Part shown: positions 17,937 through 26,183 of the stretch, piece after piece
How the letters are laid out: every line of letters begins with the position of its first letter
How positions within the stretch are numbered: the first letter of the stretch is position 1
Source of the DNA: Streptomyces sp. NBRC 110611
GTDB lineage: Bacteria; Actinomycetota; Actinomycetes; Streptomycetales; Streptomycetaceae
Length of the DNA: 64,000 nucleotides
Reading direction: 5' to 3'
NCBI RefSeq assembly: GCF_001590865.1
Contig: NZ_BBUY01000012.1
Span: 1-64,000, forward strand
The notes under the pieces: generated by a model
Told to the model about the DNA's origin: nothing
Seen by the model: the letters and a program-made list of their open reading frames with translations, nothing else
The model's database searches: none
Made by a program: the position numbers and the translations under genes

Positions 17937-18812
17937 GTGCTGACCGTCGACTTCTCCCGCTTCCCGCTCGCCCCGGGCGACCGCGTGCTCGACCTGGGGT
18001 GTGGTGCCGGCCGGCACGCCTTCGAGTGCTATCGGCGGGGCGCGCAGGTCGTCGCCCTCGACCAGAACGGTGACGAGATCCGTGAGGTCGCCAAGTGGTT
18101 CGCCGCGATGGAGGACGCCGGGGAGGCCCCGGCGGGCGCGTCCGCCGTCGCCATGGAGGGCGATGCGCTGGCCCTGCCGTTCCCCGACGAGAGCTTCGAC
18201 GTCGTGATCATCTCCGAGGTGATGGAACACATCCCGGATGACAAGGGCGTGCTCGCCGAGATGGTGCGGGTACTGCGCCCCGGCGGCCGGATCGCCGTCA
18301 CCGTGCCCCGTTACGGACCGGAGAAGGTCTGCTGGGCACTGAGCGACGCCTACCACGAGGTCGAGGGCGGCCATATCCGCATCTACCGCGGTGAGGAGCT
18401 GCTCGGCAAGATACGCGAGGCCGGCCTGGAGCCGTACGGCACGCACCACGCACACGGGCTGCACAGCCCCTACTGGTGGCTCAAGTGCGCCTTCGGGGTG
18501 GACAACGACAAGGCGCTGCCGGTGCAGGCGTACCACAAGCTGCTGGTCTGGGACATCATGAAGAAGCCGCTGGCCACCCGGCTGGCCGAGCGGGCGCTCA
18601 ATCCGGTCATCGGCAAGAGCTTCGTGGTCTACGCGACCAAGCCGCATCTGCCGGAGGCGACGGCCGCGGACGGGACGACCCGGTCCGCCACGACCAAGAG
18701 GTCCGCCGCGACCAAGGGCTCCGCCGCGTCCAAGGGCTCTGACGCGACCAAGCGGTCCAGCGCGACCAAGGCCTCCGCCGCGACCAAGCGCTCCGCAGGG
18801 ACCGCCAAGTGA
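17937..18812 (+). CDS. Class I SAM-dependent methyltransferase with repetitive Lys/Ser/Ala tail
   Basis: A 291-residue protein. SAM-binding motif I is VLDLGCGAGRHAFECYRRGA, and VVIISEVMEHIPDD plus LRPGGRIAVTVPRYGPE follow as motifs II and III. The catalytic part ends at about residue 240 (FVVYATKPHLPEA). The last 45 residues repeat a five- to six-residue unit of the type SAATKG/SSATKA about seven times, encoded by imperfect direct repeats at 18670-18800; this tail resembles histone-H1-like linkers and is probably flexible and nucleic-acid- or surface-binding. The GTG start at 17937 has only a weak AAGCAG site. The stop overlaps the next start (GTGA). Confidence 0.83.
   Translation: MLTVDFSRFPLAPGDRVLDLGCGAGRHAFECYRRGAQVVALDQNGDEIREVAKWFAAMEDAGEAPAGASAVAMEGDALALPFPDESFDVVIISEVMEHIPDDKGVLAEMVRVLRPGGRIAVTVPRYGPEKVCWALSDAYHEVEGGHIRIYRGEELLGKIREAGLEPYGTHHAHGLHSPYWWLKCAFGVDNDKALPVQAYHKLLVWDIMKKPLATRLAERALNPVIGKSFVVYATKPHLPEATAADGTTRSATTKRSAATKGSAASKGSDATKRSSATKASAATKRSAGTAK
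18670..18805. repeat. Imperfect 15-18 bp direct repeats in methyltransferase tail
   Basis: Variants of a GCGACCAAG-containing unit recur about seven times and encode the Ala-Thr-Lys rich tail. The unit keeps the frame, so copy number can change without disrupting the protein. Confidence 0.75.
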
Positions 18813-19879
18813 CGAGCCCTGGACGCACCGAACGGCTCGTCCTGCCCGGGGTGCTCACCGCCGAACAGGCGGCCCGTACGGTCGCCGGCATCCTGGCGGC
18901 CCAGCGCGAGGACGGCGCGATCCCCTGGTTCCGGGGACACCACCTCGACCCGTGGGACCACACCGAGGCCGCCATGGCCCTGGACGCGGCCGGCGAACAC
19001 GGGCGCGCCGAGGCCGCGTACGACTGGCTGGCCCGCCATCAGAACCCGGACGGGTCCTGGTACGCGGCCTACGCCGACGGCGACGCCGGGGCACCCACCG
19101 ACCGGGGCCGGGAGACCAACTTCTGCGGCTATATCGCCGTCGGCGTCTGGCACCACTACCTGTCCACCGGCGACGACGCCTTCCTCGACCGGCTGTGGCC
19201 CACGGTCTACGCGGCGATCGAGTACGTCCTGGAGCTGCAGCAGCCCGGCGGCGAGATCGGCTGGAAGCGCGAGGACGACGGCACACCCGTCACCGACGCC
19301 CTGCTGACCGGCTCGTCCTCCCTCTACCAGGCGCTGCGCTGCGCCCTCGCGTTCGCCGAACACCGCGAGGAGCCGCAGCCCGACTGGGAGCTGGCCGTCG
19401 GCCGCCTGGGCCACGCGATACGCAGCCACCCCGAGCGGTTCCTGGAAAAGGCCCGCTACTCCATGGACTGGTACTACCCCATCCTGGGCGGCGCGGTGCG
19501 CGGCGAGGAGGCCAGGCGCCGTATCGACGCGGAGTGGGAGCGTTTCGTCGTGCCGGACCTGGGCGTCCGCTGCGTCCTGCCCAACCCCTGGGTCACCGGT
19601 GGCGAGAGCGCGGAGCTGGCGCTGGCGCTGTGGGCGATGGGGGAGTCCGAGCGGGCCGTACAGATCCTCACGTGGATCCAGCACCTCCGCGCCGAGGACG
19701 GTATGTACTGGACCGGCTATGTCTTCGACGACGACGCGATCTGGCCACGGGAACGGACCTCTTGGACGGCCGGCTCGCTGCTGCTCGCGGTGGCGGCAGT
19801 GGGCGGTGACGAGGCCACGACCTCGGTCTTCGGCGGTGAACGGCTGCCGACCGGCCTCGACCCGGACTGCTGCCGGTAG
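18809..19879 (+). CDS. Alpha/alpha-toroid protein annotated as prenyltransferase-like
   Basis: A 356-residue soluble protein made of helical repeats with DGAIPWFRGHHLDPWDHTEA, NPDGSWYAAYADGDAG, ETNFCGYIAVGVWHHYL, and TGGESAELALALWAMG. The fold resembles six-hairpin glycosidases and squalene-cyclase barrels. It has no signal peptide. Acidic and aromatic residues line up as DPWDHTEA and TDALLTGSSSLYQAL, as in (alpha/alpha)6 glycoside hydrolases such as GH15 or GH88, so a sugar-processing role is as likely as a terpenoid one. GTG start, coupled by GTGA to the methyltransferase. The neighbours suggest modification of a glycosylated metabolite or polymer. Exact function is unknown. Confidence 0.75.
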   Translation: MTSPGRTERLVLPGVLTAEQAARTVAGILAAQREDGAIPWFRGHHLDPWDHTEAAMALDAAGEHGRAEAAYDWLARHQNPDGSWYAAYADGDAGAPTDRGRETNFCGYIAVGVWHHYLSTGDDAFLDRLWPTVYAAIEYVLELQQPGGEIGWKREDDGTPVTDALLTGSSSLYQALRCALAFAEHREEPQPDWELAVGRLGHAIRSHPERFLEKARYSMDWYYPILGGAVRGEEARRRIDAEWERFVVPDLGVRCVLPNPWVTGGESAELALALWAMGESERAVQILTWIQHLRAEDGMYWTGYVFDDDAIWPRERTSWTAGSLLLAVAAVGGDEATTSVFGGERLPTGLDPDCCR

Positions 19880-20191
19880 GCGGCCGCGCTGCCGGTGGGG
19901 GTCCGCTGCCGGTGGGCTGACCTGTACGGGTCGGGTCTTCCCCGTATGGATCACCCCGGGTGGCGGGGGCACGGCGGGCAGGGCAGGCTGCGGATAAGTG
20001 GATTGCGGCGAATCAGCCCGCCGGAGTCGTGTCGCGCTCTTCTCCCCGTCCTGTACCGGAACTCGCAGCGACGGTAGCGGCACCCTCCGGCGGGCCATCC
20101 GTGCGATCGGCGACCGGGAGGTGCCGCCACCCCCGGCACAATTGAGCAAATGAGTGGCCGCACTCGCCGGCATCGCCCTAATGTGCGATAC
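19880..20191. other. Intergenic region without a recognisable gene
   Basis: A 312 bp gap. Reading frames on either strand have atypical codon use and no ribosome sites. The promoter for the DinB-type gene lies at its right end (TAATGT at 20181-20186). Confidence 0.5.
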
Positions 20192-20992
20192 ATGACTCTC
20201 CAAGGCTCCCTCACCCATGAGGAATACTGCGCCCAACTCCTCATCGAGACCGAGAAGTTCCGGGCGGCGGTACGCCATGGCGATCTCTCCGCGACCGTGC
20301 CGACCTGCCCGGACTGGACACTGGCCGATCTCGCCCGGCATGTCGGCGGCGCGCACCGCTGGGCGGGCACGATCGTCGCCACCCGAGCGACGGAGAACGT
20401 CGATTTCGCGGACGTCCCGGAGGGGGCCGGTCCGGCCGGCGAGGACGCGGCGGCCCTGGACGCCTGGCTGGCGGAGGGCGCGGAGCAGGCCGTGGCCGCG
20501 CTGCGCGAGGCCGGTCCCGATACAGAGGTGTGGACCTGGGCGCCGGTGCGGCGGGCGGGCTTCTGGGCCCGTCGGATGACGCACGAAACGGTGATCCACC
20601 GGGCGGACGCCGCACTCACCTCGGGCGCTGCCTTCGACGTACCGCCCGAGGTCGCCGCCGACTGCCTGGAGGAGTGGCTGCAAATGGTCGGCCTGCCGGA
20701 GTTCGCGGCGCGCAAGCCCGAGATGGCCGGCGTACTGGGCCCCGGCCGCACGCTCCACCTCCACGCGACCGATGCGCCACCGGAGCTGGCCGCGGAGTGG
20801 CTGATCGACCTCACCGGCGACGCCGTCACCCACCGCCGGGCCCATGAGAAGGCCGCCGTCGCCCTGCGCGGCCGGCTCACCGACCTTCTCCTGGTCATCC
20901 TCCGCCGGCAGCCGGCCGATTCCGGGAACGTGGACATCCTGGGCGACCACACGCTTCTGGACCGGTGGCTGAAGGTCGTCACCTTCGCGTGA
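20192..20992 (+). CDS. Mycothiol-dependent maleylpyruvate isomerase family (MDMPI/DinB) enzyme
   Basis: A 266-residue metalloenzyme of the DinB-like superfamily. The N-terminal four-helix domain shows CPDWTLADLARHVGGAHRWAG, which carries the first metal His, and RRMTHETVIHRADA carries the other His residues. The C-terminal part (LHLHATDAPPELAAEWLIDL) matches the MDMPI C domain. These proteins use mycothiol as a cofactor. Start taken at 20192, where a TAATGT -10-like hexamer a few bases upstream implies a leaderless message; an earlier in-frame ATG at 20150 is the alternative. Substrate unknown. Confidence 0.83.
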   Translation: MTLQGSLTHEEYCAQLLIETEKFRAAVRHGDLSATVPTCPDWTLADLARHVGGAHRWAGTIVATRATENVDFADVPEGAGPAGEDAAALDAWLAEGAEQAVAALREAGPDTEVWTWAPVRRAGFWARRMTHETVIHRADAALTSGAAFDVPPEVAADCLEEWLQMVGLPEFAARKPEMAGVLGPGRTLHLHATDAPPELAAEWLIDLTGDAVTHRRAHEKAAVALRGRLTDLLLVILRRQPADSGNVDILGDHTLLDRWLKVVTFA

Positions 20993-20997
20993 CGAGG

Positions 20998-21092
20998 GCG
21001 GACGCCAGGAGCGGGACCAAGGCCAGGTGCCGGACCAAGGCCAGGAGCCGGGGGCAGGTGTCGGACCAAGGTCAGGCGTTGGACCAAGAACG
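20998..21092. repeat. Tandem GGACCAAGGCCAGG minisatellite
   Basis: Four to five imperfect copies of an 18-20 bp unit built on GGACCAAGGYCAGG lie between the convergent MDMPI and VOC genes and run into the 3' end of the VOC gene. They leave no good hairpin terminator. Confidence 0.7.
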
Positions 21093-21488
21093 GGTGGACA
21101 GCACCAGCGAGTACCCATCCGGGTCCCGGACGGTCACGCCCCAGGTGTCCCAGTAGGGATTGTGCGCGGGCACGCGCATGCCGCCGTGTCGTTCGAGCCG
21201 TGCCACCAGAGAGGCCGGCACCGGTTCGCCGAGATAGACCACCAAGAGGTCCTCGGGGGTCGGCTGCGGGTCCACGGGGGCGAGCGGATCGTGGACCAGC
21301 TCAAGGTGCCAGGCGGCATGCGGCCAGCCGACCATCAGGAGTGAGTGCTGGTGTGGGCCTGGAGTGCCGTCCGACGCGTGCCGGTACAGGATCTTGAGGC
21401 CGAGGCCGGAGACCCAGAACCGTTCCGCTGCTGCCAGATCACGTGACGGGCGCGCGATACGCACATGTGCGGTGCTGTTGGCCGGCAT
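21072..21488 (-). CDS. VOC (glyoxalase/dioxygenase) superfamily protein
   Basis: A 138-residue protein of the vicinal oxygen chelate fold, as in glyoxalase I and antibiotic-resistance proteins. The two beta-alpha-beta-beta-beta halves are visible, with AHVRIARPSRDLAAAERFWVSGLGL at the start and WGVTVRDPDGYSLVLS at the end. Possible metal ligands are the His in AHVRIA, Glu in LELVHD and the acidic residue in DPDGY. The start at 21488 follows AGGAGG. Homologues are often annotated simply as VOC family protein; the substrate is unknown. Confidence 0.85.
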   Translation of the reverse strand: MPANSTAHVRIARPSRDLAAAERFWVSGLGLKILYRHASDGTPGPHQHSLLMVGWPHAAWHLELVHDPLAPVDPQPTPEDLLVVYLGEPVPASLVARLERHGGMRVPAHNPYWDTWGVTVRDPDGYSLVLSTRSWSNA

Positions 21489-21597
21489 GCTGTCGCCTCC
21501 TGCTGGGTCGACTGGTCGTGAGGGAAGAACCGTCGCACCGGAGAGTAGGGGGCAAACGATCATGTGCGTATCGGGCGTTGGCCTTAGGGCCTGTCGT

Positions 21598-22617
21598 TCA
21601 GCAGGACCTGTCGTTCAGCTCGGCCAGGATCCGTAGCGTGTGCGGGTCCGGGGCGGTGATCAGCAGATCGGTGACCGGGCCGGAGCGCCACAACTCCAGG
21701 CGTTCGGCGATCCTTTCGCGTGGACCGACGAGGGAGATCTCGTCGGCGAAGGCGTCCGGGACGGCGCGCACGGCCTCGTCCCGGTGGCCTTCGAGGAAGA
21801 GTCGCTGCACCCGCCGGGCCTCCTCCTCGAACCCCATCCGTGCCATCAGATCGGCATGGAAGTTCTTGGCCGCGTGGCCCATACCGCCGATGTAGAAGCC
21901 GAGCATCGCCTTGACCGGCAGCAGCCCCTCGGCGACATCGTCGCAGACCACGGCGCGTGCCAAGGGGGCGATGAGGAACCCGTCCGGGGCGTCGGCGAGT
22001 GAGGCCCGGTAGACGTCGGTGCGCTGTGGGGACCAGTACAGCGGCAGCCAGCCGTCCGCGATCCGGGTCGCCTGGGCGATGTTCTTGGGGCCCTCGGCGC
22101 CCAGGAGGACGGGCAGATCGCGGCGTAACGGGTGGGTGATGGGCTTGAGCGGTGTGCCGAGGCCGGTGCCGTCCGCGCCGCGGTAGGGGTGGGCGTGGAA
22201 GAGCCCGTCCACCTCCACCGGCCCCTCGCGGCGCAGCACTTGGCGGATCACGTCGACGTATTCGCGGGTGGCGGTCAGCGGGCTCCTGGGGAACGGCCGT
22301 CCGTACCATCCCTCGACGACCTGCGGTCCGGACAGCCCCAGGCCCAGCAGCAGCCGGCCGCCGGAGAGGTGATCGAGGGTGAGGGCGTGCATCGCCGTGG
22401 CGGTGGGCGTACGGGCGGCCATCTGGGCGACGGCGGTGCCGAGCCGGATGCGTGAGGTGTGGGCGGCGATCCAGGTGAGCGCCGTGAAGGCATCCGAGCC
22501 CCAGGCCTCCGAGGTCCACACCGAGTCGTAGCCCAGCCGCTCCGCCTCACGGGCGAGTTCCAGGTGCCGGGGGTCGGGGCCACGGCCCCAGTAGCCCAGT
22601 GCCAGACCGAGTCGCAT
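21598..22617 (-). CDS. LLM-class F420-dependent oxidoreductase
   Basis: A 339-residue luciferase-like TIM-barrel protein. Signatures include GYWGRGPDPRHLELAREAER, DSVWTSEAWGSDAFTALTWI, RIRLGTAVAQMAARTP and LSGGRLLLGLGLSGPQVVEGWYG, which form the F420/FMN pocket in this class. Start at 22617 follows GGGGAGG; the upstream frame has no ribosome site. Probably uses coenzyme F420, as most actinobacterial members with this GLSGPQVVEGWYG segment do. It stands alone between divergent or unrelated genes. Confidence 0.9.
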   Translation of the reverse strand: MRLGLALGYWGRGPDPRHLELAREAERLGYDSVWTSEAWGSDAFTALTWIAAHTSRIRLGTAVAQMAARTPTATAMHALTLDHLSGGRLLLGLGLSGPQVVEGWYGRPFPRSPLTATREYVDVIRQVLRREGPVEVDGLFHAHPYRGADGTGLGTPLKPITHPLRRDLPVLLGAEGPKNIAQATRIADGWLPLYWSPQRTDVYRASLADAPDGFLIAPLARAVVCDDVAEGLLPVKAMLGFYIGGMGHAAKNFHADLMARMGFEEEARRVQRLFLEGHRDEAVRAVPDAFADEISLVGPRERIAERLELWRSGPVTDLLITAPDPHTLRILAELNDRSC

Positions 22618-22839
22618 ACGGGTCGCCTCCCCGGGACGCCGGCCGTCGGCCACTGACGGTGTGTCAGGTGCGTCGGCCCGGCGAACTGTACGGCCGTCCG
22701 GCGGACACCGCAACGGCCCCCCGCCCGTAGGGGACGAGGGGCCGCGAAAGGACCGTTGGCCCGTCCGGAAGTCCGGAGGCCCGGAGGCCCGGAGGGCGGT
22801 ACACCGGTGGTGCACCGTGCGGACGGTGGTGCGTCCGGT

Positions 22840-23721
22840 TCAGCCGCGCTGGATGCCGGTGGTGTCCTGCAGGACGCCGCGCCGGCCGTCCTGGGTCTGC
22901 GCGATCAGGGCCTGGCCGCGCTGCTCCACCGCGAGGTACCAGGTGCCGGGCGCCAGTTCGGCGATCGGCGACGGTGAGCCGTCCTCGCCGTACAGCGGAC
23001 GCGCGACGGGCACCGCGAACCAGAACGGCGCGAAGTCCGCCGGGGCCCCGCCCGCCGGAGTGCCGCTCGACGGGGTGGCGCCTGCCGGGGTGGCGCCCGT
23101 CGCGCCGCCGGACGTGGCATCGCCCGGGGCCTGCTGCCCGGGCATCTGGCCGGACTGCTGGCCGCCCGGGTAGCCATAGCCGTAGCCCTGGTCCGCCTGC
23201 TGCTGGGTGCCGGGGTAGCCGTAGCCCGGGGTGGCGCCGGCGCCGTACGGGGCGGCGGCCTGCGGCTTGGGGGCGCTGATCAGGGCGGCTTGCAGCGCCG
23301 GGACGAGAGGCGTGGCGATGGCGCCGCCGGCCAGGATCAGCGCGGCGATCAGGCCGAGGATCAGACCGGCGCCGGCGTTGGCGCCGACGATGCTCCAGAA
23401 CGCCGTCCACGCGGCGAAGACGCTCAGGGCGACACCGAACTGGGCGAGGTCGATACCGATGACCTTGCGCGGCTGCGGCAGCATACGGGTGACGGCGATG
23501 ATCGCCGCGGCGATCACACCGGCCAGGTAGATGCTCATCAGCGTGGGCAGCGAGTCCCAGGCGTTGAGGCTGCTGACGTTCTGTGCCGCGGCTTCGCAGT
23601 ACTTGGCGTACGGGCCGGTGCAGTCCGGGGCGCCGCTGAAATCGAGGAACGAGGCGATGAACAGCAACACCGCTGCTCCGATCACCACGCCGTCGCCTCG
23701 AGTGAGGGAGCGGATGTTCAC
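22840..23721 (-). CDS. Four-helix membrane protein with Gly/Tyr/Gln-rich cytoplasmic region (DUF5336-like)
   Basis: A 293-residue membrane protein. Hydrophobic segments at VVIGAAVLLFIASFLDF, TLMSIYLAGVIAAAIIAV, FGVALSVFAAWTAFWSIVG and LILGLIAALILAGGAIA make four helices. The C-terminal half is low-complexity (GYGYPGTQQQADQGYGYGYP, then Gly/Ala/Thr/Pro repeats) and ends with a short folded segment (APFWFAVPVARPLYGEDG, ELAPGTWYLAVEQRG). The GTG at 23721 is chosen as start because it follows AAAGGA. Resembles DUF5336 proteins of actinobacteria. Function unknown. Confidence 0.75.
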   Translation of the reverse strand: MNIRSLTRGDGVVIGAAVLLFIASFLDFSGAPDCTGPYAKYCEAAAQNVSSLNAWDSLPTLMSIYLAGVIAAAIIAVTRMLPQPRKVIGIDLAQFGVALSVFAAWTAFWSIVGANAGAGLILGLIAALILAGGAIATPLVPALQAALISAPKPQAAAPYGAGATPGYGYPGTQQQADQGYGYGYPGGQQSGQMPGQQAPGDATSGGATGATPAGATPSSGTPAGGAPADFAPFWFAVPVARPLYGEDGSPSPIAELAPGTWYLAVEQRGQALIAQTQDGRRGVLQDTTGIQRG

Positions 23722-24004
23722 GTAAGGGTCCTTTGTCTCTTTCGTGGGTCTGGTCGTCGCGGTTGCGGTGCGCGCGGTGCGAGGCACGGCGGTGGCCACC
23801 CATCGTAGAGGGGAACCTATCGCCGGATCCGGCGGGCCGTCCCCTTCGTTTCGGCGCGCTGCCGGACGTCGTCTCGAAACCGGTAGTCGATCGCCAGGGC
23901 CGGCGTCTCGGGACGTACGTTCACCTCACCGTCTCAAGGCGCCCGTTCGCCGCGTCGGACGTCGTTCACCGTGTCGGGAATCCGGATCGCTGATCAATGC
24001 CTCA
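23722..24004. other. Upstream region of the DUF5336-like gene
   Basis: No gene is supported. The leftward promoter lies somewhere here. The right end runs into the tandem repeat after the amidase gene. Confidence 0.5.
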
Positions 24005-24095
24005 AGAAGCCGGATCAAGGCGTTGAGGCGACGGACCAAAGCGTCAAGAAGCCGATCAAAGCGTTAAGGAGTCGGCTCAAAGCGTCAAGAAGTCC
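23990..24095. repeat. Five-copy 20-21 bp tandem repeat at the 3' end of the amidase gene
   Basis: On the minus strand an array of CTTCTTGACGCTTTGA-like units follows the amidase stop; the first unit encodes the final codons (DFLTL stop) of the amidase and four further degenerate copies continue downstream. Duplication of the gene's 3' end is the simplest explanation. Confidence 0.75.
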
Positions 24096-25039
24096 GTAAT
24101 GCCCTTGGTGATCCCGCGGGCGGCCTTTTCCCGCCACTGGGCGTCGGTCAATTGCGCGGCATCTTTCGGATCGCGCATATTGCCGCATTCGAGGAACACC
24201 TTGGGGACGCCGGAGAGATTGAGGCCGCCGAGATCGGAGCGGACGTCGAGGCCGTTGCCGTCGCCGAGGTAGTTGGACGGCGCACTCCCGGTCGCCGCGC
24301 GGAATTGGCCGGCCAGCCGTTCGCCCAGTTGCCGCGAGGGCCCGACGATCCTGGAGGTGTCGGCCCGGCCGGCGGTGACCCGTGCGGGGAGGATGACGTG
24401 GAAGCCGCGGTCGCCGATACCCGAGCCATCGGCGTGGATCGAGACCGCGGCATCGGCGTGCGCCCGGTTCCCGATGGCCGCGCGCTCGTCCACGCACGGC
24501 CCGTACGGGCGGTCGTCGTCGTGGGTCAGGACCACCTTGACGCCCTGCCGCTCCAGGAGGGCGCGGGCGCGCCGGGCGACGTCCAGGGTGAAGGACGCCT
24601 CGGCGTAACCGTCTTCGGTGGCGGTGCCGGTGGTGTCGCACTCCTTCCGCCCATTGCCGATGTCCACCAACTGGGCGATCTGCCGGCCGTGGTCGCGGTT
24701 GCGCAGGTTGTGACCGGGGTCGAGCACCACGGTCCGGCCTTCGAGGCCGCTGTGCGGACGGGGCTCGGCCTGCCCGTGCCCCGGGCCGCCCGGTCCCGTC
24801 GTGCGGTCGCCTCCGCGTGCCCCGCCGTCTCCCCGCGACTCTCCGTCCCCGGGCGCGTCCCCCGCCGGCCGGCTCGGACTCGGCGCGGGCTGCCCCGCTC
24901 TCGCCGGCTCGCCGCCGTCACCGCCCGACGAGCGCAGGGCCAGCCAGCCTCCGAAGCCGACGACCACCAGCGCGGCCAGTGCCATCAGGACGGTGCCGCG
25001 CAGGCGGCGGTGCGGGGGGAAAGTACTGCCGTTCGACAC
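24077..25039 (-). CDS. N-acetylmuramoyl-L-alanine amidase (Amidase_3), membrane-anchored
   Basis: A 320-residue zinc amidase that cuts the lactyl-peptide bond in peptidoglycan. An N-terminal helix (LMALAALVVVGFGGWLAL) anchors it outside the membrane, then a Gly/Pro/Arg-rich linker. The catalytic domain shows VVLDPGHN (zinc His), EDGYAEASFTLDVARRA (zinc Glu), AVSIHADG (zinc His) and FLECGNM (catalytic Glu). A GTG at 25039 is used as start, with TACCAT about ten bases upstream consistent with a leaderless message. The last codons lie in a tandem repeat. All catalytic residues are present, so it should be active in wall turnover. Confidence 0.9.
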   Translation of the reverse strand: MSNGSTFPPHRRLRGTVLMALAALVVVGFGGWLALRSSGGDGGEPARAGQPAPSPSRPAGDAPGDGESRGDGGARGGDRTTGPGGPGHGQAEPRPHSGLEGRTVVLDPGHNLRNRDHGRQIAQLVDIGNGRKECDTTGTATEDGYAEASFTLDVARRARALLERQGVKVVLTHDDDRPYGPCVDERAAIGNRAHADAAVSIHADGSGIGDRGFHVILPARVTAGRADTSRIVGPSRQLGERLAGQFRAATGSAPSNYLGDGNGLDVRSDLGGLNLSGVPKVFLECGNMRDPKDAAQLTDAQWREKAARGITKGITDFLTL

Positions 25040-25127
25040 GTCCGCGATGGTAGCCCGCACCGCCTGCCCGCCCGGATGCCGGGCCTGCCCGCCCGGGTGC
25101 CGGCCTGCCCGCCCGGATGCCGGGTGT

Positions 25128-25859
25128 TCAGCTACCGGCCCCGGTCCGCCGCAGGACGTGCAGCGACCCGTGCGCCGAGATCTCGGTGAACGCGCCGGAG
25201 TCCAGCGCCCTGCGGTAGATCCGGTACGGGGCCTGCCCGCCGTCCGCCGGGTCCGCGAACACATCGTGGATGACCAGCAGCCCGTCGGGGGCGAGGTGCG
25301 GCGCCCAGCCCTCGTAGTCGGCGGTCGCGTGCTCGTCGGTGTGCCCGCCGTCGATGAAGACCAGGCCCACCGGCGCCTGCCACAGGGCGGCGATCTGCGG
25401 CGACCGGCCCACCAGGGCGACCACCTGGTCCTCCAGACCGGCGGCGTGCAGAGTGCGGCGGAAGGTGGGCAGGGTGTCCATCCGGCCGACCACGGGGTCG
25501 ACGACGGACGGGTCGTGGTACTCCCAGCCGGGCTGCTGCTCCTCGCTGCCCCGGTGGTGGTCGACGGTGACGGTCGTCACCCCGGCGCCGCGCGCCGCGT
25601 CCGCGAGCAGGATCGTGGACCGGCCGCAGTACGTGCCGACCTCCACCAGCGGCAGCCCGAGCGCCGCCGCCTCGACCGCCGCCGCGTACAGCGCGAGCCC
25701 CTCGCCCACGGGCATGAAGCCCTTCGCCGCCTCGAACGCCGCGAGGACTTCCGGCCGGGGAGCGCCGTGAGCGCCGGGAGTGCCTGGAGCGTCGTGAGCG
25801 GTGGGCGCGGCGGCGGGGCTCGGAGCGGGGGGAGTCGGAGCCGTGGGGCGGCCGGACAT
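25128..25859 (-). CDS. Class I SAM-dependent methyltransferase (Methyltransf_24 type)
   Basis: A 243-residue protein with a Pro/Ala-rich, probably disordered N-terminus (first 35 residues). Domain signals are LPLVEVGTYCGRSTILLADAARGAG (motif I), TVTVDHHRGSEEQQPG, VGLVFIDGGHTDEHATADY and GLLVIHDVFADPADGGQAPY. The last two are hallmarks of the CmcI/rhamnosyl-O-methyltransferase-like group in which a conserved Asp-Gly-Gly-His binds metal. The ATG at 25859 follows AGGAGG. In many Streptomyces this gene sits near cell-envelope glycoconjugate genes. Substrate unknown. Confidence 0.85.
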   Translation of the reverse strand: MSGRPTAPTPPAPSPAAAPTAHDAPGTPGAHGAPRPEVLAAFEAAKGFMPVGEGLALYAAAVEAAALGLPLVEVGTYCGRSTILLADAARGAGVTTVTVDHHRGSEEQQPGWEYHDPSVVDPVVGRMDTLPTFRRTLHAAGLEDQVVALVGRSPQIAALWQAPVGLVFIDGGHTDEHATADYEGWAPHLAPDGLLVIHDVFADPADGGQAPYRIYRRALDSGAFTEISAHGSLHVLRRTGAGS

Positions 25860-26183
25860 GGGCTTCCTCCTGGTGTGCGGTCGGGTGGCTCATCGTGCCG
25901 TACGGGGTGGGGAGGGGCGCGTAGGGGTGTACGGCGGGGGAGGGGCGCGGACCGGTGGCGCTGTCCGCCGGTCCACTCTCCACATCCCCGACCGGTATCA
26001 ACTACACCAACATCACCGGGGGTTGAGGATTCACAGCCCTGCCGCGACCCCGCCTCGGCCCTGCCGCGACCCCGCCTCGGCGTTCCACTTCCCCCCGGCT
26101 GCCTTCCGCCCGCGGACCTAGGTCCCGGTCAGGTCGTGGATGCGCCGATATACCGATGCGGTGTGCAACGGTCGAGTGCGACG
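25860..26183. other. Divergent intergenic region with a 22 bp direct duplication
   Basis: No gene is visible. At 26037-26080 a 22 bp unit beginning CCCTGCCGCGACCCC occurs twice in tandem. Promoters for the methyltransferase (leftward) and the MFS transporter (rightward) must lie here. Confidence 0.6.
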
